Shown here: in pieces, positions 9,463 to 18,226 of the stretch
Layout of the letters: the number at the start of each line of letters is the position of its first letter
How positions within the stretch are numbered: the first letter of the stretch is position 1
Source: Doryteuthis pealeii
Lineage: Eukaryota > Mollusca > Cephalopoda > Myopsida > Loliginidae
Assembly (NCBI GenBank): GCA_023376005.1
Contig: CM042157.1
Span: forward strand, 59,755,421-59,819,420
Length of the DNA: 64,000 nt
Reading direction: 5' to 3'
Made by a program: the position numbers and the translations under genes
Notes under the pieces: generated by a model
Databases searched by the model: none
What the model saw: only the letters and a program-made list of their open reading frames with translations
What the model was told of the DNA's origin: nothing

Positions 9463-9889
9463 ATTAAGGGTCTGGAAAAATGAAAATGTTTTTGTTATTA
9501 TTTTCTCATTGTATACTCTCTAAACCTAAATGTTGTTTTTATACTGTTCTCTTAATCTTCTTCGTTCGTCCGTTCCGTTCTGTTACCATTACTTAGCAGT
9601 GAATGAAAACAGAAAGTGGGGGCGTCATTACAGCAGTCGCAGCAACGTGTGCAACTGGCTGCAGATGGAATCACATACACTTTACGTGCTTTCACTAATA
9701 AAGCAGGCATCATGTTTAGATTTGTGTATCGGGTCAACAAAAAAATATGATGGATTGAAAAATGTTGAATATATTAATAATGTTCAAAACTTTATTAAAA
9801 CAGAATCTGAATTAATAATAGGAAATCGTTTTTAATTTTTAATAATAAAAAATGTCTTTTATACACATTTGTTTAATCCAACAGGAAAG
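9463..9889. other. No recognisable feature
   Basis: The open frame at 9,530-9,835 (+) has no motif I recognise and its codon use looks like the surrounding AT-rich DNA. Confidence 0.5.
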
Positions 9890-10690
9890 AGAATGAAATT
9901 GAAATGAATAATGAATTAAATGCTAATTTTCTTCAAAATATGGAGTATGTTCAAAAAGTATCGAGATTGAAGTTGAATTTACTAAGACAGAAATGAATAA
10001 TGAATTAAATGCTAATTTTCTTCAAAATATGGAGTATGTTCAAAAAGTATCGAGATTGAAGTTGAATTTACTAAGACAGAAATGAATAATGAATTAAATG
10101 CTAATTTTCATCAAATATGAGGTATGTTCTAAAAGTATCGAGATTGAAGTTGTATTTACTAAGACAGAAATGAATAATGAATTAAATGCTAATTTTCTTC
10201 AAAATAAGAGGTGTGTTCAAAAAGTATCGAGAGTGAAGTTGTATTTACGAAGGCAAAAATGAATAATGATTTAAACATCAATTTTCATCAAAATACGAGG
10301 TATGTTCAAGGAGTATTGAGACTGAAGCTGTATTTACGAAGGCAAAAATGAACTACGAAAGAAACATTAATTTTCTTAAAAATGCGAAATATGTTTTAAA
10401 AGTATTGCAATCGAAGCTGTATTTACCAAGATAGTATTTAACATAGAATAAGCCGTATTTGCAAAAGCAGAAATGAACAATGAATGAAATTTTAACTTTT
10501 TTTGTGTTCAAAAAGTATTGATTGAAACTGTATTTACTAAGGCAATAAGCAACGAAGGAAACGTTAATTTTCTTCAAAATATCAGGTCTGTTCAAAAAGT
10601 ATCGATACTGAAGCTCTCTTTACCATGAGAGAACTGAACAACCAATGAGACGTTAATTTTCATCAAATATGAGATTTGTTCCAAAATATT
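9890..10690. repeat. 89-bp tandem array derived from a mariner-like MITE
   Basis: About nine units begin near 9,901, 9,990, 10,079, 10,167, 10,256 and so on. Each has GAAATGAATAATGAATTAAA, TTTTCTTCAAAATATGG, GTTCAAAAAGTATCGAGA and a TTTACTAAGACA-type end. The first three units are nearly identical and divergence rises to the right. The unit equals the subterminal part of the TIR element at 11,474-11,611, including its AAAAGTATCGAGA motif, so the satellite appears to come from a transposon end. Confidence 0.8.
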
Positions 10691-11300
10691 GTCAAGGAAA
10701 TAAACATCTTGTAATATACTCTGTATATCTGTGCAGTTAAGATTTCCACGTCATAGGTAGGCATATTATTGGTCTATAGTTGCTGGGGATGGTTTTTTGG
10801 TGGGCCGTTCTGGATCAAAGTATTTTTCCCTTTGTCATCCATTTGTGTCTATGTTTGCTTCTTGTAGGCATTTATTCAAATGCTGAGATAATATGTCGTG
10901 GATGGACATGAATATTTAACTCTTTGCCCGCCAAATTTCCCCAACGGCTGTACCAAATTTTCTTGGTGCCTTTTACCTGTATGATGGGATATTTCAAAGT
11001 TCACTTTTTATTCACTTCAGACAAACCAAAAGATGGCAGAAGTGTTCACGGGGTGATTTTTCAATGTGAACAAGTGACACGTGCGAGAGCCGCTGCCACT
11101 GCCCACGGTAGGAATTGCAGTGGTAGGGGAACCGCTGAGAGCGGTTTAAAGTAGACAAAGAGTTAAAACCAGAAATCCATGTATACCATCATGACATGGT
11201 GTTTTCCGGTTTGGCACTTCATTTACTGTTGCTCTGAGCGAGTCTAGGTGTATATCGGCTTGGAGACCTTCTGCGATTCTTTTTTCATGTTATTTATATA
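10691..11300 (-). pseudogene. LINE reverse-transcriptase fragment, interrupted
   Basis: On the minus strand, 11,300-11,167 gives IHLDSLRATVNEVPNRKTPC then HDGIHGF. After a 247-bp interruption, 10,915-10,700 gives HDILSQHLNKCLQEAN and, with frameshifts, TLIQKDP..., PATI/NYRPIICLPMTWKIL. K(S/T)PG-like..DGIHGF and YRPIxCLPxxWKIL are fingers/palm motifs 0-2 of non-LTR reverse transcriptases. The catalytic YADD box is not reached. The style of the motifs resembles the R2/R4/NeSL group and probably the same family as 12,301-12,545. Confidence 0.65.
10920..11162 (+). mobile_element. TTAA-targeting MITE (piggyBac-like), copy 1
   Basis: A 243-bp element flanked by TTAA on both sides (10,916-10,919 and 11,163-11,166). 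Short inverted ends are CTCTTTGCC and CAAAGAG. It sits inside a LINE reverse-transcriptase frame that continues on either side once element and one TTAA are removed, so the insertion event and its limits are visible. Related copies lie at 22,060 and in the other two duplicate segments. TTAA duplication and short TIRs fit piggyBac; no transposase is present. Confidence 0.75.
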
Positions 11301-11473
11301 TTCGACTTTTCTGTCATGTTCGTTCCTTTTCCATTCTTACTCCGAAAATCTTTGTTTCTTTGCATCCGGGTATTTGTTTGTCTTCACGCTTTCTCTGACA
11401 ACTTGATGATAGAATGTTCTTTTGTTATCTATCAATCTATCCATCTATCTAATTATCTATCTATCAATATATA

Positions 11474-11608
11474 CAAGGTGTGTCAGAGAAGTATCGATAT
11501 TTTTTGTACTTTTTGACACACATTGTATTCTGAAAAAATTAACGTTCCATTCATTGTTCATTTCTATCTCGGTAAATACAGCTTCAATCTCGATACTTTT
11601 ATGACACA

Positions 11609-11610
<2 letters not shown>
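11474..11610. mobile_element. Mariner-like MITE
   Basis: A roughly 135-bp element flanked by TA, with ends CAAGGTGTGTCAGAGAAGTA and, on the other strand, AGGTGTGTCATAAAAGTATC. The interior contains AACGTTCCATTCATTGTTCA. The subterminal AAAAGTATCGAGATTGAAG is the same as in the 89-bp array. Tc1/mariner assignment is from the TA flanks and TIR style. Confidence 0.65.

Positions 11611-11611
<1 letters not shown>

Positions 11612-11680
<69 letters not shown>
11612..11680. repeat. (TA)n(TG)n microsatellite
   Basis: TA passes into a TG tract that abuts fold-back 3. Confidence 0.95.
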
Positions 11681-11681
<1 letters not shown>

Positions 11682-11913
11682 GAGAAGTGAGGAACACAAG
11701 AACAAAACTCAGACAAACGTGTGTAGGATATATTTCGCTAGAGCGTTGAGCTCGGCATCATCAGTCGTTTTAATGAGTTATCAGGTTATCATATAACTTG
11801 TATGATAACCTGATAATTCATTAAAACGACTGATGATACCGAGCTCAACGCTCTAGCGAAATATATCCTACATACTTTTGTCTGAGTTTTGTTCTTGTGT
11901 TCCTCACTTCTCC
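11681..11913. mobile_element. Penelope-like fold-back 3 with hammerhead-like core in both arms
   Basis: A 233-bp near-perfect inverted repeat from GGAGAAGTGAGGAACACAAG to its complement ending CTTCTCC. The left arm (minus) reads CTGATGA (11,764-11,758), hairpin GAGCTCAACGCTC, GAAA (11,736-11,733), and ATC, with AAACG/CGTTT available for stem I. The right arm (plus) repeats the core at 11,830-11,861. The word CCACATTCTGTCGGAT follows at 11,914, as at 8,297-8,313. (TA)n lies about 40 bp beyond. Confidence 0.65.
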
Positions 11914-11964
11914 ACCACATTCTGTCGGATTCATTTCAATCCTCTTTCCACATATATATATAAG

Positions 11965-12190
11965 AGCCTGGGACCGCCCTCGGTGGCGGTAGGCTCTCCG
12001 TAGAGGACAGTTCATGTCAGAAGTCACCCTGACGCAACACCATGAGGTTGAGAGGTTCAGAAGAAAGCAGCGGCAACAAAGCACCGGCACATCAACATCT
12101 TCAGGGACAACCTTCATATGCGACATCTGTGGTCGAGAATGTTTTTCAATCATTGTACTTCACAGTCACAGGAGGTGCTGTTACATTATA
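11965..12190 (+). pseudogene. LINE C-terminal tail with zinc-knuckle-like motif
   Basis: The frame reads AWDRPRWR, a stop, ALRRGQFMSEVTLTQHHEVE, then FICDICGRECFSIIVLHSHR and RCC. DRxxWR followed by a basic linker and CxxC..CxS.I.LxSHxR is the usual C-terminal tail of a class of non-LTR retrotransposons common in molluscs. An in-frame stop near 12,000 and the absence of any reverse transcriptase upstream mark it as dead. Confidence 0.6.
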
Positions 12191-12300
12191 TTATAGTCTT
12201 CCGAGACTGAAATGCCAATAATATTGGATTATAATGTTAGCAGTAAATTAATATTTAATAGATAAATTAATAAATTAATAATAATAGTAATAATGATAGA

Positions 12301-12545
12301 GAACTGAAAAAGTTATGGAATATGAAAGTGAAAGTGATACCAATTGTAGTTGGTGCACTTGGAACAGTCCCAAAAGGATTAGAAAAGGGTTTGGAAAGTT
12401 TGGATATCAGAGGAAGGTTTGAAACCATTCAGAACACTGCACTGCTGCAATCTGCCAGAATACTCAGAAGAGTCCTGGAGGCCTGAGAAGACTTGCTGTC
12501 ACTCAGACTCTATTGAAAGACCATCAGCTAATACTGATGTGAAAA
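12301..12545 (+). pseudogene. R2/R4/NeSL-like LINE, C-terminal fragment
   Basis: An uninterrupted frame from 12,301 (extendable a few codons upstream) to TGA at 12,484-12,486 reads ELKKLWNMKVKVIPIVVGAL, GTVPKGLEKGLESLDIRG, RFETIQNTALLQSARILRR and VLEA. About 60 bp of 3' UTR and a short (A)n follow, then (AAT)n. This matches the end of the C-terminal endonuclease region of an R2/R4-type LINE by pattern. It is only about 61 codons and is 5'-truncated. Confidence 0.6.
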
Positions 12546-12609
12546 CTCAAAAGGAGTAAAAAAAAAAAATTAATAATAATAGTAATAATAATAATAGTAA
12601 TAATAATAA
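12546..12609. repeat. (AAT)n tract, Helitron target
   Basis: Imperfect (AAT/TAA)n. The Helitron at 12,610 is inserted in it and the same tract resumes at 13,509. Confidence 0.85.
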
Positions 12610-13508
12610 TCTTATTATAATGGAGATTGTGTGTTTTCTGTCTGTAACCGAAACTATATTACTAATCGAGTCACAATTAACATAGTTATTTACATCACAT
12701 TCTTCATAATTTTATTTATATTTAAACCTCAATTATTAATAAAATTGCTTCACCTTTTTATTAGTGTTGTCCATATCTACATACAGTATTTACCGCGTAC
12801 CCCACTTGTACGGGTCAGGCACAAAGTCCCTATTAACGTGGGACCACCCACAAGCCGAAGCACATGGAGTGGCAGGTGAAAAATTGCGTCGATCCCGTCG
12901 GCATTCCACCTCAAGAGGGGCGCCTCAGGCGCTGGGCAATAAACCCAGCCCTGCCCCTTTAAATCGAGGGGGCAGGTGTTGCCTGGGGGGATGGCCCCCT
13001 GGGATCGACGCCGTTAATTATATCAATGGTCCAGAGGCCGAAGCCACTGTTGTCCATATCTATATACTAATAACATGCTATTGTGTTTATATATACAAAA
13101 AATAGCGGTTTGCAGTGTGAACGGGAAGGCTAATTTGCATATTTATATTAAAAATGTGATTTTATTAAATATGTGCTTAGTATTATTGATTTCTAACTGT
13201 TTGGTTTTATTTTAATGAATATAAGCAAAAATCTCTCCAATGAATCTTAAATGAAATCCATTAACAAGAAAAAATAAGTGTAATTTTATTCTTTATTTCC
13301 TAATTTAACTAAATAGTTAAATAAGTAAAATTCAGCAATGAAAGACGGCAGTGATGGAAGAGTAAGTTTCATTTCTATTTTTCTATTATAACCCCACTCT
13401 GTTTCAAATCTTTTTATCTGCATTTTTATTAGACTTTCTAATTTAATACGATATTTCATTACATTAAAACTTAAATACTTGCACCCGGAGGGTGCATATA
13501 TTTGCTAG
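12610..13508 (+). mobile_element. Non-autonomous Helitron H1
   Basis: It begins TCTTATTATAATGGAGATTG and ends in CTAG (13,505-13,508). The hairpin GCACCCGGAGGGTGC (13,481-13,495) lies nine bases before the CTAG. The preceding base is A and the following base T, with the (AAT)n tract continuing on both sides. 5' TC, a short 3' hairpin, terminal CTRR and insertion between A and T without target duplication are the defining Helitron features. Two other copies (16,600 and 18,636) share both ends. No Rep or helicase frame is present. Confidence 0.88.
12785..13047 (+). mobile_element. Retroposon-like insertion nested in Helitron H1
   Basis: The insert is bounded by copies of TGTTGTCCATATCTA at 12,765-12,784 and 13,048-13,068, where uninserted Helitrons have a single copy. 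Its body contains GGTCAGGCACAAAGTCCC, ATTAACGTGGGACCA, GATCCCGTCGGCATTCC and TGGGATCGACGCCG. The same repeat occurs on the minus strand at 30,690-31,010 and plus strand at 34,270-34,550. Target duplications near 15-20 bp point to LINE-driven retroposition. Confidence 0.75.
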
Positions 13509-13589
13509 TAATAATAATTAATAATAATAGTAAATTAATAGACCAGTTCACGTATTTAGGTAGTAATATTAATCTTTGGTTTGTTGAAT

Positions 13590-14430
13590 TTTACGACATG
13601 TCAACCCATGTTAGGTTATTCTATGCCGAAGATGCATTGTTCCTCTCATGACTAATGGGCAATAAAAGTTCTTTTTCAAACTCAATTTTTCTTTTTAACA
13701 CATTTTCTAAACCTCCATTACATAACAGGTACTACCGCTCCGGGTCAGAGTAGGCCTGAGAGTAAGGTTTAAAAATATTCATCCTTTTTTTTCTTTTTTA
13801 ATCTTTAGCTTATTTTCTAAGAAAATCCATCCATAAAGTACCAGCCAACTACTCAAGTATGAAAATACTTAAGATATGCGGGAAACAAAACCACGCATGT
13901 CTCCTCGAAAGACAAGTAAGTAAAATGAAGATTTAGATGTGTGGACATAACCACGGATGCTCTCATATCTCATAATCTTAATAATAGAAAAACACCCCCC
14001 ATAATATATACCCACACGGCCCACTAATATATACGGCCCCATATGTCACGTAAACAGGCAGAATTCTAACAGACCGATTCGTGTTGTAATCAAGTTCAAC
14101 TTGTTTACTTTTTTATTTTTCATTTTAGAGATGTTTTGAAATTTATAAATGTAATATAGATTCTCTCATTCATTGGCACCTATATGATGGTCCCGACTGT
14201 ATTACCCTTATGATAAATACCCAACCCTTTTTATCATATACGTGCTAGAAGGCGGTGGCTGACGGTCTTAGTTTTCCTGGGTACGATATTAAACTGTATC
14301 AAGTGGGGAAGTTCAAATTCTGAAGCTCTGGGGACTGTGTTGTACCTCTTCATCGCCATTACTCCCAGGTCCACTCTGACCCGGAGTGTTAGTGCTTGTT
14401 AGGGTCCCATCAATTCGTCAAATATGGTTT
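13590..14430. repeat. Mosaic of dispersed repeats
   Basis: Blocks near 13,720-13,770 and 14,200-14,420 contain CAACAGGTACTAC-type, CCGGGTCAGAGT, GGTGATGAAG-type and CTAGAAGGCGGTGGCTGA words, shared with 28,220-28,560 in inverse orientation. The block 13,805-14,095 matches 19,925-20,195 (AGATATGCGGGAAACAAAAC, CCACTAATATATACG, AATTCTAACAGACCGATTC). Class unknown. Confidence 0.55.
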
Positions 14431-14609
14431 AAAAATGTGTGTAAAAAATTGAGCTTAAAAAATGGAATACCCAACAAGAATGAATGAAACAAAACGTCTT
14501 CGGCATAAAATAACCCAACAAGTGTTGATATGTCATAAAAACCCACCAACTTGCCAAATAATAAAAATATTTTTTATGTTTTCGTTTTGTTTTTTTACAA
14601 TCTATATAA

Positions 14610-14855
14610 GTCGTCGGGGAAGCCTAGATTCGGTATCAGCCATACAGCGAGGGAGTCTATCCCTTTTTCATTAGCGCTAGACCAAGGAGATTGTTTTTTA
14701 GCGTCTGAGACGAAGCGCCACACTTACCGCCAGCTCCTCACTTTACCACACAGTCCCCTGTGCTACTCATACGCTGAGTTGGCGAGGGCCGGTATCGAAC
14801 CAGGAACCTTGTTGTTCCCAGCCGATTACTATACCGACTGAGCTAAACCGACCCT
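14610..14855 (-). mobile_element. tRNA-derived SINE, family 1, full length
   Basis: On the minus strand the head reads GGTTTAGCTCAGTCGGTA (A box) and GGTTCGATACCGG after about 35 bases (B box). The family body follows: ACTCAGCGTATGAGTAGCAC, GGTAAAGTGAGGAGCTGG, CAATCTCCTTGGTCTAGCGC, TAGACTCCCTCGCTG, and an end near CCCCGACGAC. The combination of pol III boxes, a long unrelated body and more than five dispersed copies identifies a SINE. Confidence 0.88.
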
Positions 14856-15540
14856 TGATAATTGAGAAAAATAAAATCAAACTTATTTTTTCGGAACCTA
14901 ACTGATATATTTTTTTCTTTTATTAAGAAACTAATTTTACTTCAATATTTTCTCTAATTATCCTGTACGTAATTTAATTTCTATCTTTTGGCTACTTAAG
15001 GGGGCGTCCTAACCAGGAGTGCCCCGGGTCTCCCACGGTCTAAACCCGGTTCTTCTCGGTAGTAAAATATCTGAGAAACCATATCTCACAAAGATGCATG
15101 TGAGTTAGATGAGAAACCTACAAATACAATTCTGAATTGTAGGCGGTGCGTAAACGTATTTTCGTTCCGTAGTAGTAACTGCAGAAGAGAAGGAAAAAAA
15201 GAAGAAAAACCGACTTGTGAATGGGCCTTTGCGGCAGAGTGAGTAGATCGATATTCCATTGATTATTTGTGTCACTGATGGCTCGCTGCTGCTGCTGCTA
15301 CAACGTGATACAGAGCAGAAGAATTGTGAAAGAGGAAGACATTTTTTTTTATTCTTTTAATTTTTTTATTCCTTTATTTTTTTTGGTGAGGGAAGAAGTG
15401 GACGGGAAAGGTTTTAACTGGAGAAAAAGAAGTAAACCTTTAAGAAAATAAATCGAATTAGAGTCAAAGTATTGATATTATATCTTTATTTTCTATTCTT
15501 TACGTGTGTGTGTGTGTGTATGACTTTGTCTTCTTATCTC
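14856..15540. other. No recognisable feature
   Basis: AT-rich sequence with (T)n and short (TG)n tracts. The 60-codon plus frame at 15,269-15,451 is not supported by any motif. Confidence 0.5.
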
Positions 15541-15543
15541 TCA

Positions 15544-15544
<1 letters not shown>

Positions 15545-15583
<39 letters not shown>
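15545..15583. repeat. (TA)n microsatellite
   Basis: About 40 bp of TA, left border of fold-back 4. Confidence 0.95.
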
Positions 15584-15587
<4 letters not shown>

Positions 15588-15636
15588 AGTAAACAAACAA
15601 ACAATGTATTTTGATATGGCTTTTTTAGCCGACAAT

Positions 15637-15914
15637 TTTTGGGAGAATATGTGCTTAATTGAAGTCGTACCTTATTTTGAAAATTAATTGATTAATAATT
15701 AATGAATTAGGCGGGCATACCTATTCAAATGTAAGGCTAAACAGATCGAGAAAAATCAATATCTGTAATAGGCCGAAATGTACATACAGAGATTGATTTT
15801 TCTCGATTTGTTTAGCCTTACATTTGAATAGGTATGCCCGCCTAATTCATTAATTATTGATTAATTAATTTTCAAAATTAGGTACGACTTCAATTAAGCA
15901 CATATTCTCCCAAA
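15637..15914. mobile_element. Fold-back 4, (TA)n-bounded
   Basis: A 278-bp inverted repeat whose arms start TTTGGGAGAATATGTGCTTA and end with its complement, running through TTAGGCGGGCATACCTATTC in both arms with a centre near 15,765. (TA)n tracts lie about 55 bp to the left and 45 bp to the right. GGCCGAAATGTACAT near the centre recalls Penelope-like pLTR sequence, but a CUGANGA box is not present, so the class is tentative. Duplicate at 49,548-49,827. Confidence 0.55.
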
Positions 15915-15952
15915 GAAAATCTTTTCTTGTTCACCAACCTTCTACCTACCTT

Positions 15953-15956
<4 letters not shown>

Positions 15957-16001
<45 letters not shown>
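15957..16001. repeat. (TA)n microsatellite
   Basis: About 45 bp of TA, right border of fold-back 4. Further TA tracts occur at 16,196-16,220 and 16,379-16,424. Confidence 0.95.
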
Positions 16002-16005
<4 letters not shown>

Positions 16006-16296
16006 CATTGTTATCACCGGTTGAAGGGGATAGGATTTCCCGAAATTGAAATTTTGTTCTGATGCTTCATTTCCAACGGTCGTTAATTGTAAGCATATCA
16101 TATTTTTTTCAACATTTTCTTTTAGTTATTAAGTTATATTAGAAATTTAGGCATTTCATCAAATATATACATACATACATACATACACACACACAATATA
16201 TATATATATATATATATATGTGGGGGGGGGGTAATTAGATATTTATACACAAACTAATATATGTTCATCATAGATATAAGTAAGTAATAATTTGAT

Positions 16297-16374
16297 GAAT
16301 TTCGGTATCATCCGGACAGCGAGGGAGTTTGTCCACTTTTCGCTAGTACTAGACCAGGGAGATTGATTTTGCTG

Positions 16375-16378
<4 letters not shown>
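16297..16378 (-). mobile_element. SINE family 1, 3' tail fragment
   Basis: TTTCGGTATCATCCGGACAG, CGAGGGAGT, CACTTTTCGCTAGTACTAGA and GGAGATTGATTTT match the 3' third of family 1. The tRNA-like head is missing and a (TA)n tract starts immediately after. Duplicate at 50,235-50,320. Confidence 0.65.
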
Positions 16379-16429
<51 letters not shown>

Positions 16430-16599
16430 GTTAAACAGGCTCATTGCGGCTAAAATTCGGTGATCTAGAGGGTACGGGTGCTTTCAACACAACTTGACTG
16501 TAAGCAAATATTTTATTAATGTTAACCTTAATAAATTATAAATAATACTTCATGTAAAACTGACTGTTACTCATATTTAAAAAAATATTATTACAAAAA

Positions 16600-17240
16600 C
16601 TAGCAAATATATGCACCCTCCGGGTGCAAGTATTTTAGTTAAATTTTATAATAAAATATCATATTAAATTAGAAAGGCTAATGAAACTGAATAAGAATGT
16701 AGATAAAAAGATTTTGAACAGAGGGGGTATGATTGAAAAATAGAACAACTTTGAAACTAACTCTTCCATCATTTCCATTACTCCCGTCTTTAATTGGTAA
16801 ATTTTCCTAATTTAACTGTTTAGTTAAAATAGGAAGTAAATAATAATATTACAGTTATTTCTTCTTGTTAAGGGATTTCTTTTAGATTTATTGAAGAGAT
16901 TTTTGCTCATATTCAATAAGATAAAACCAAACAATTATAAATCAATAATACTAAGCATATATTTATTAAAATCAAATTTTTAAGATCAATATGCAAATTA
17001 GCCTTCCAATTCATACTGTAAACCTCTATTTTGTTGTATATATAAATACAATTGCATGTTATTAGTATGTAGATATGGTCAACAGTGTAAGTAATGTAAA
17101 ACAATTTTATTAATAATTGAGGTTTAAATAAAAATAAAATCATGGAGAATGTGATGTAAATAACAAAGACAACTGTGACTTGTATAGCAATATAGTTTCG
17201 GTTACAGACAGACAAACCCACAATCTCCATTATAATAAGA
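16600..17240 (-). mobile_element. Non-autonomous Helitron H2
   Basis: A 641-bp element. On the minus strand it starts TCTTATTATAATGGAGATTG (17,240 downward), has the 3' hairpin GCACCCGGAGGGTGC, and ends CTAG at 16,603-16,600 with A before and T after. It is the uninterrupted form of H1. The 136-codon minus frame at 16,913-17,323 overlaps it but reads out of the element end and shows no Helitron domain, so it is not called. Confidence 0.88.
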
Positions 17241-17246
17241 TGTAAA

Positions 17247-17515
17247 TCTATATATAGGCACAGTAAAAGGTGCACAAGAGGACACGAATAAAAATCATTG
17301 AAAAAGGTCTTACAAACAAACAAGCAAAATTATATATCAAGAAATAAAGATATGTGTATACCAAAAGAATAAGTCTCCGTATTTCTGATTTGATTAACCA
17401 GAATTAGGATGGATGCGGAATAATACAAGATCCGATACAACCCGATACAGAAGAAACCCAGCAAGAGAAGATAGAAGATGGACAAATCTTAGCAGATAAG
17501 AATGTGTTATATATT
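17247..17515. repeat. Dispersed LTR-like leader repeat, copy B
   Basis: AAGAAATAAAGATATGTGTA, CCAAAAGAATAAGTCTCCGT, TTTGATTAACCAGAATT-type and GATCCGATACAACCCGATAC match 20,675-20,850 (AATAAAGATTTGTGTACACC, AGAGTCTTCGTGTTTATAAT, CACTCGATACGACCCAACG). Both resemble the AATAAA / TCTTCGTGTTTA / AAC..ATG pattern at 25,720-25,790. Confidence 0.45.
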
Positions 17516-17746
17516 TGTGGGTTCTGTCGATTCGACTAGGAATCACAAGGTTCCTGGTTCGATACCGAACCTCGCCAACTCAGCGTATGTGTAGGACAAG
17601 GATCTGTGCGGTAAAATGAGGAGCTGATGGTAGTTGTGGCGCTCCACCTAGATGCTAAAATAATCTCCTTGGTCTTGCGCTAGTGAAAAGGGGATAGACT
17701 CCCTCGCTGTCTGACTGATACCGACATTAGGCTGCACCGACGACTT
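17516..17746 (+). mobile_element. tRNA-derived SINE, family 1, head degraded
   Basis: The B-box part CTGGTTCGATACCGAACC and the full family body to ACCGACGACTTTA are present. The A box is altered (TTCTGTCGATTCGACTAGG). Body words GGTAAAATGAGGAGCTGATG and TTGGTCTTGCGCTAGTG are clear. Duplicate at 51,434-51,665. Confidence 0.8.
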
Positions 17747-17854
17747 TACTTGCTTACTATAGAGACGGTTAGTGTAGGTTTTGATCCAGGCGTTATTGAA
17801 TTCAGAATATGTGGGGTTAGATGATTGACGTTCCGTTACCTCGAGTTGACCCAC

Positions 17855-18213
17855 CTCTTTCCGGTTACAAAGACTGTGAAAACGGAAGGTTTAAGTTAGC
17901 TTAAATAGTTAAGCGGGAGGCACTGAAATGTAAGGATCGGCTCCGCTTCACTCCGCCCGCGGTTAAGAAAGTGTTGGTTCTAAATGAAAATGTAATCACG
18001 AAATACAAGCCTTGGTTGTCTCTTTGGGAACTGGTGATGACCTTGGCGAAATCAGACCAGCATCTTGAGAACCAGACTATTCAACAGAAATTAGAAGAAG
18101 AAAGGAAAATAGCAACAGATAACAGATAACAGAACCAGACCAAAAACAGAGGTTTTAAGAAATTTCCTAGCTATAAGAAGATAAGAAATCTAGCCATAAG
18201 GTACCAGCCAGCT
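17855..18213. repeat. Dispersed repeat family Y, copy 1
   Basis: TTCCGGTTACAAAGACTGTG, GTTAAGCGGGAGGCACTGA, GGCTCCGCTTCACTCC, AAATGTAATCACGAAATACA, CCTTGGTTGTCTCT and ACCAGCATCTTGAGAACCAG recur at 19,290-19,490 and 19,625-19,960. Copies are in the same orientation and have no coding frame. Possibly LTR-derived; class unknown. Confidence 0.6.
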
Positions 18214-18226
18214 ACTCAAGTAATAA

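Noticed and set aside
16913..17323. 136-codon minus-strand frame
   Set aside because: It crosses the end of Helitron H2 into an unrelated repeat and lacks any Rep or helicase motif.
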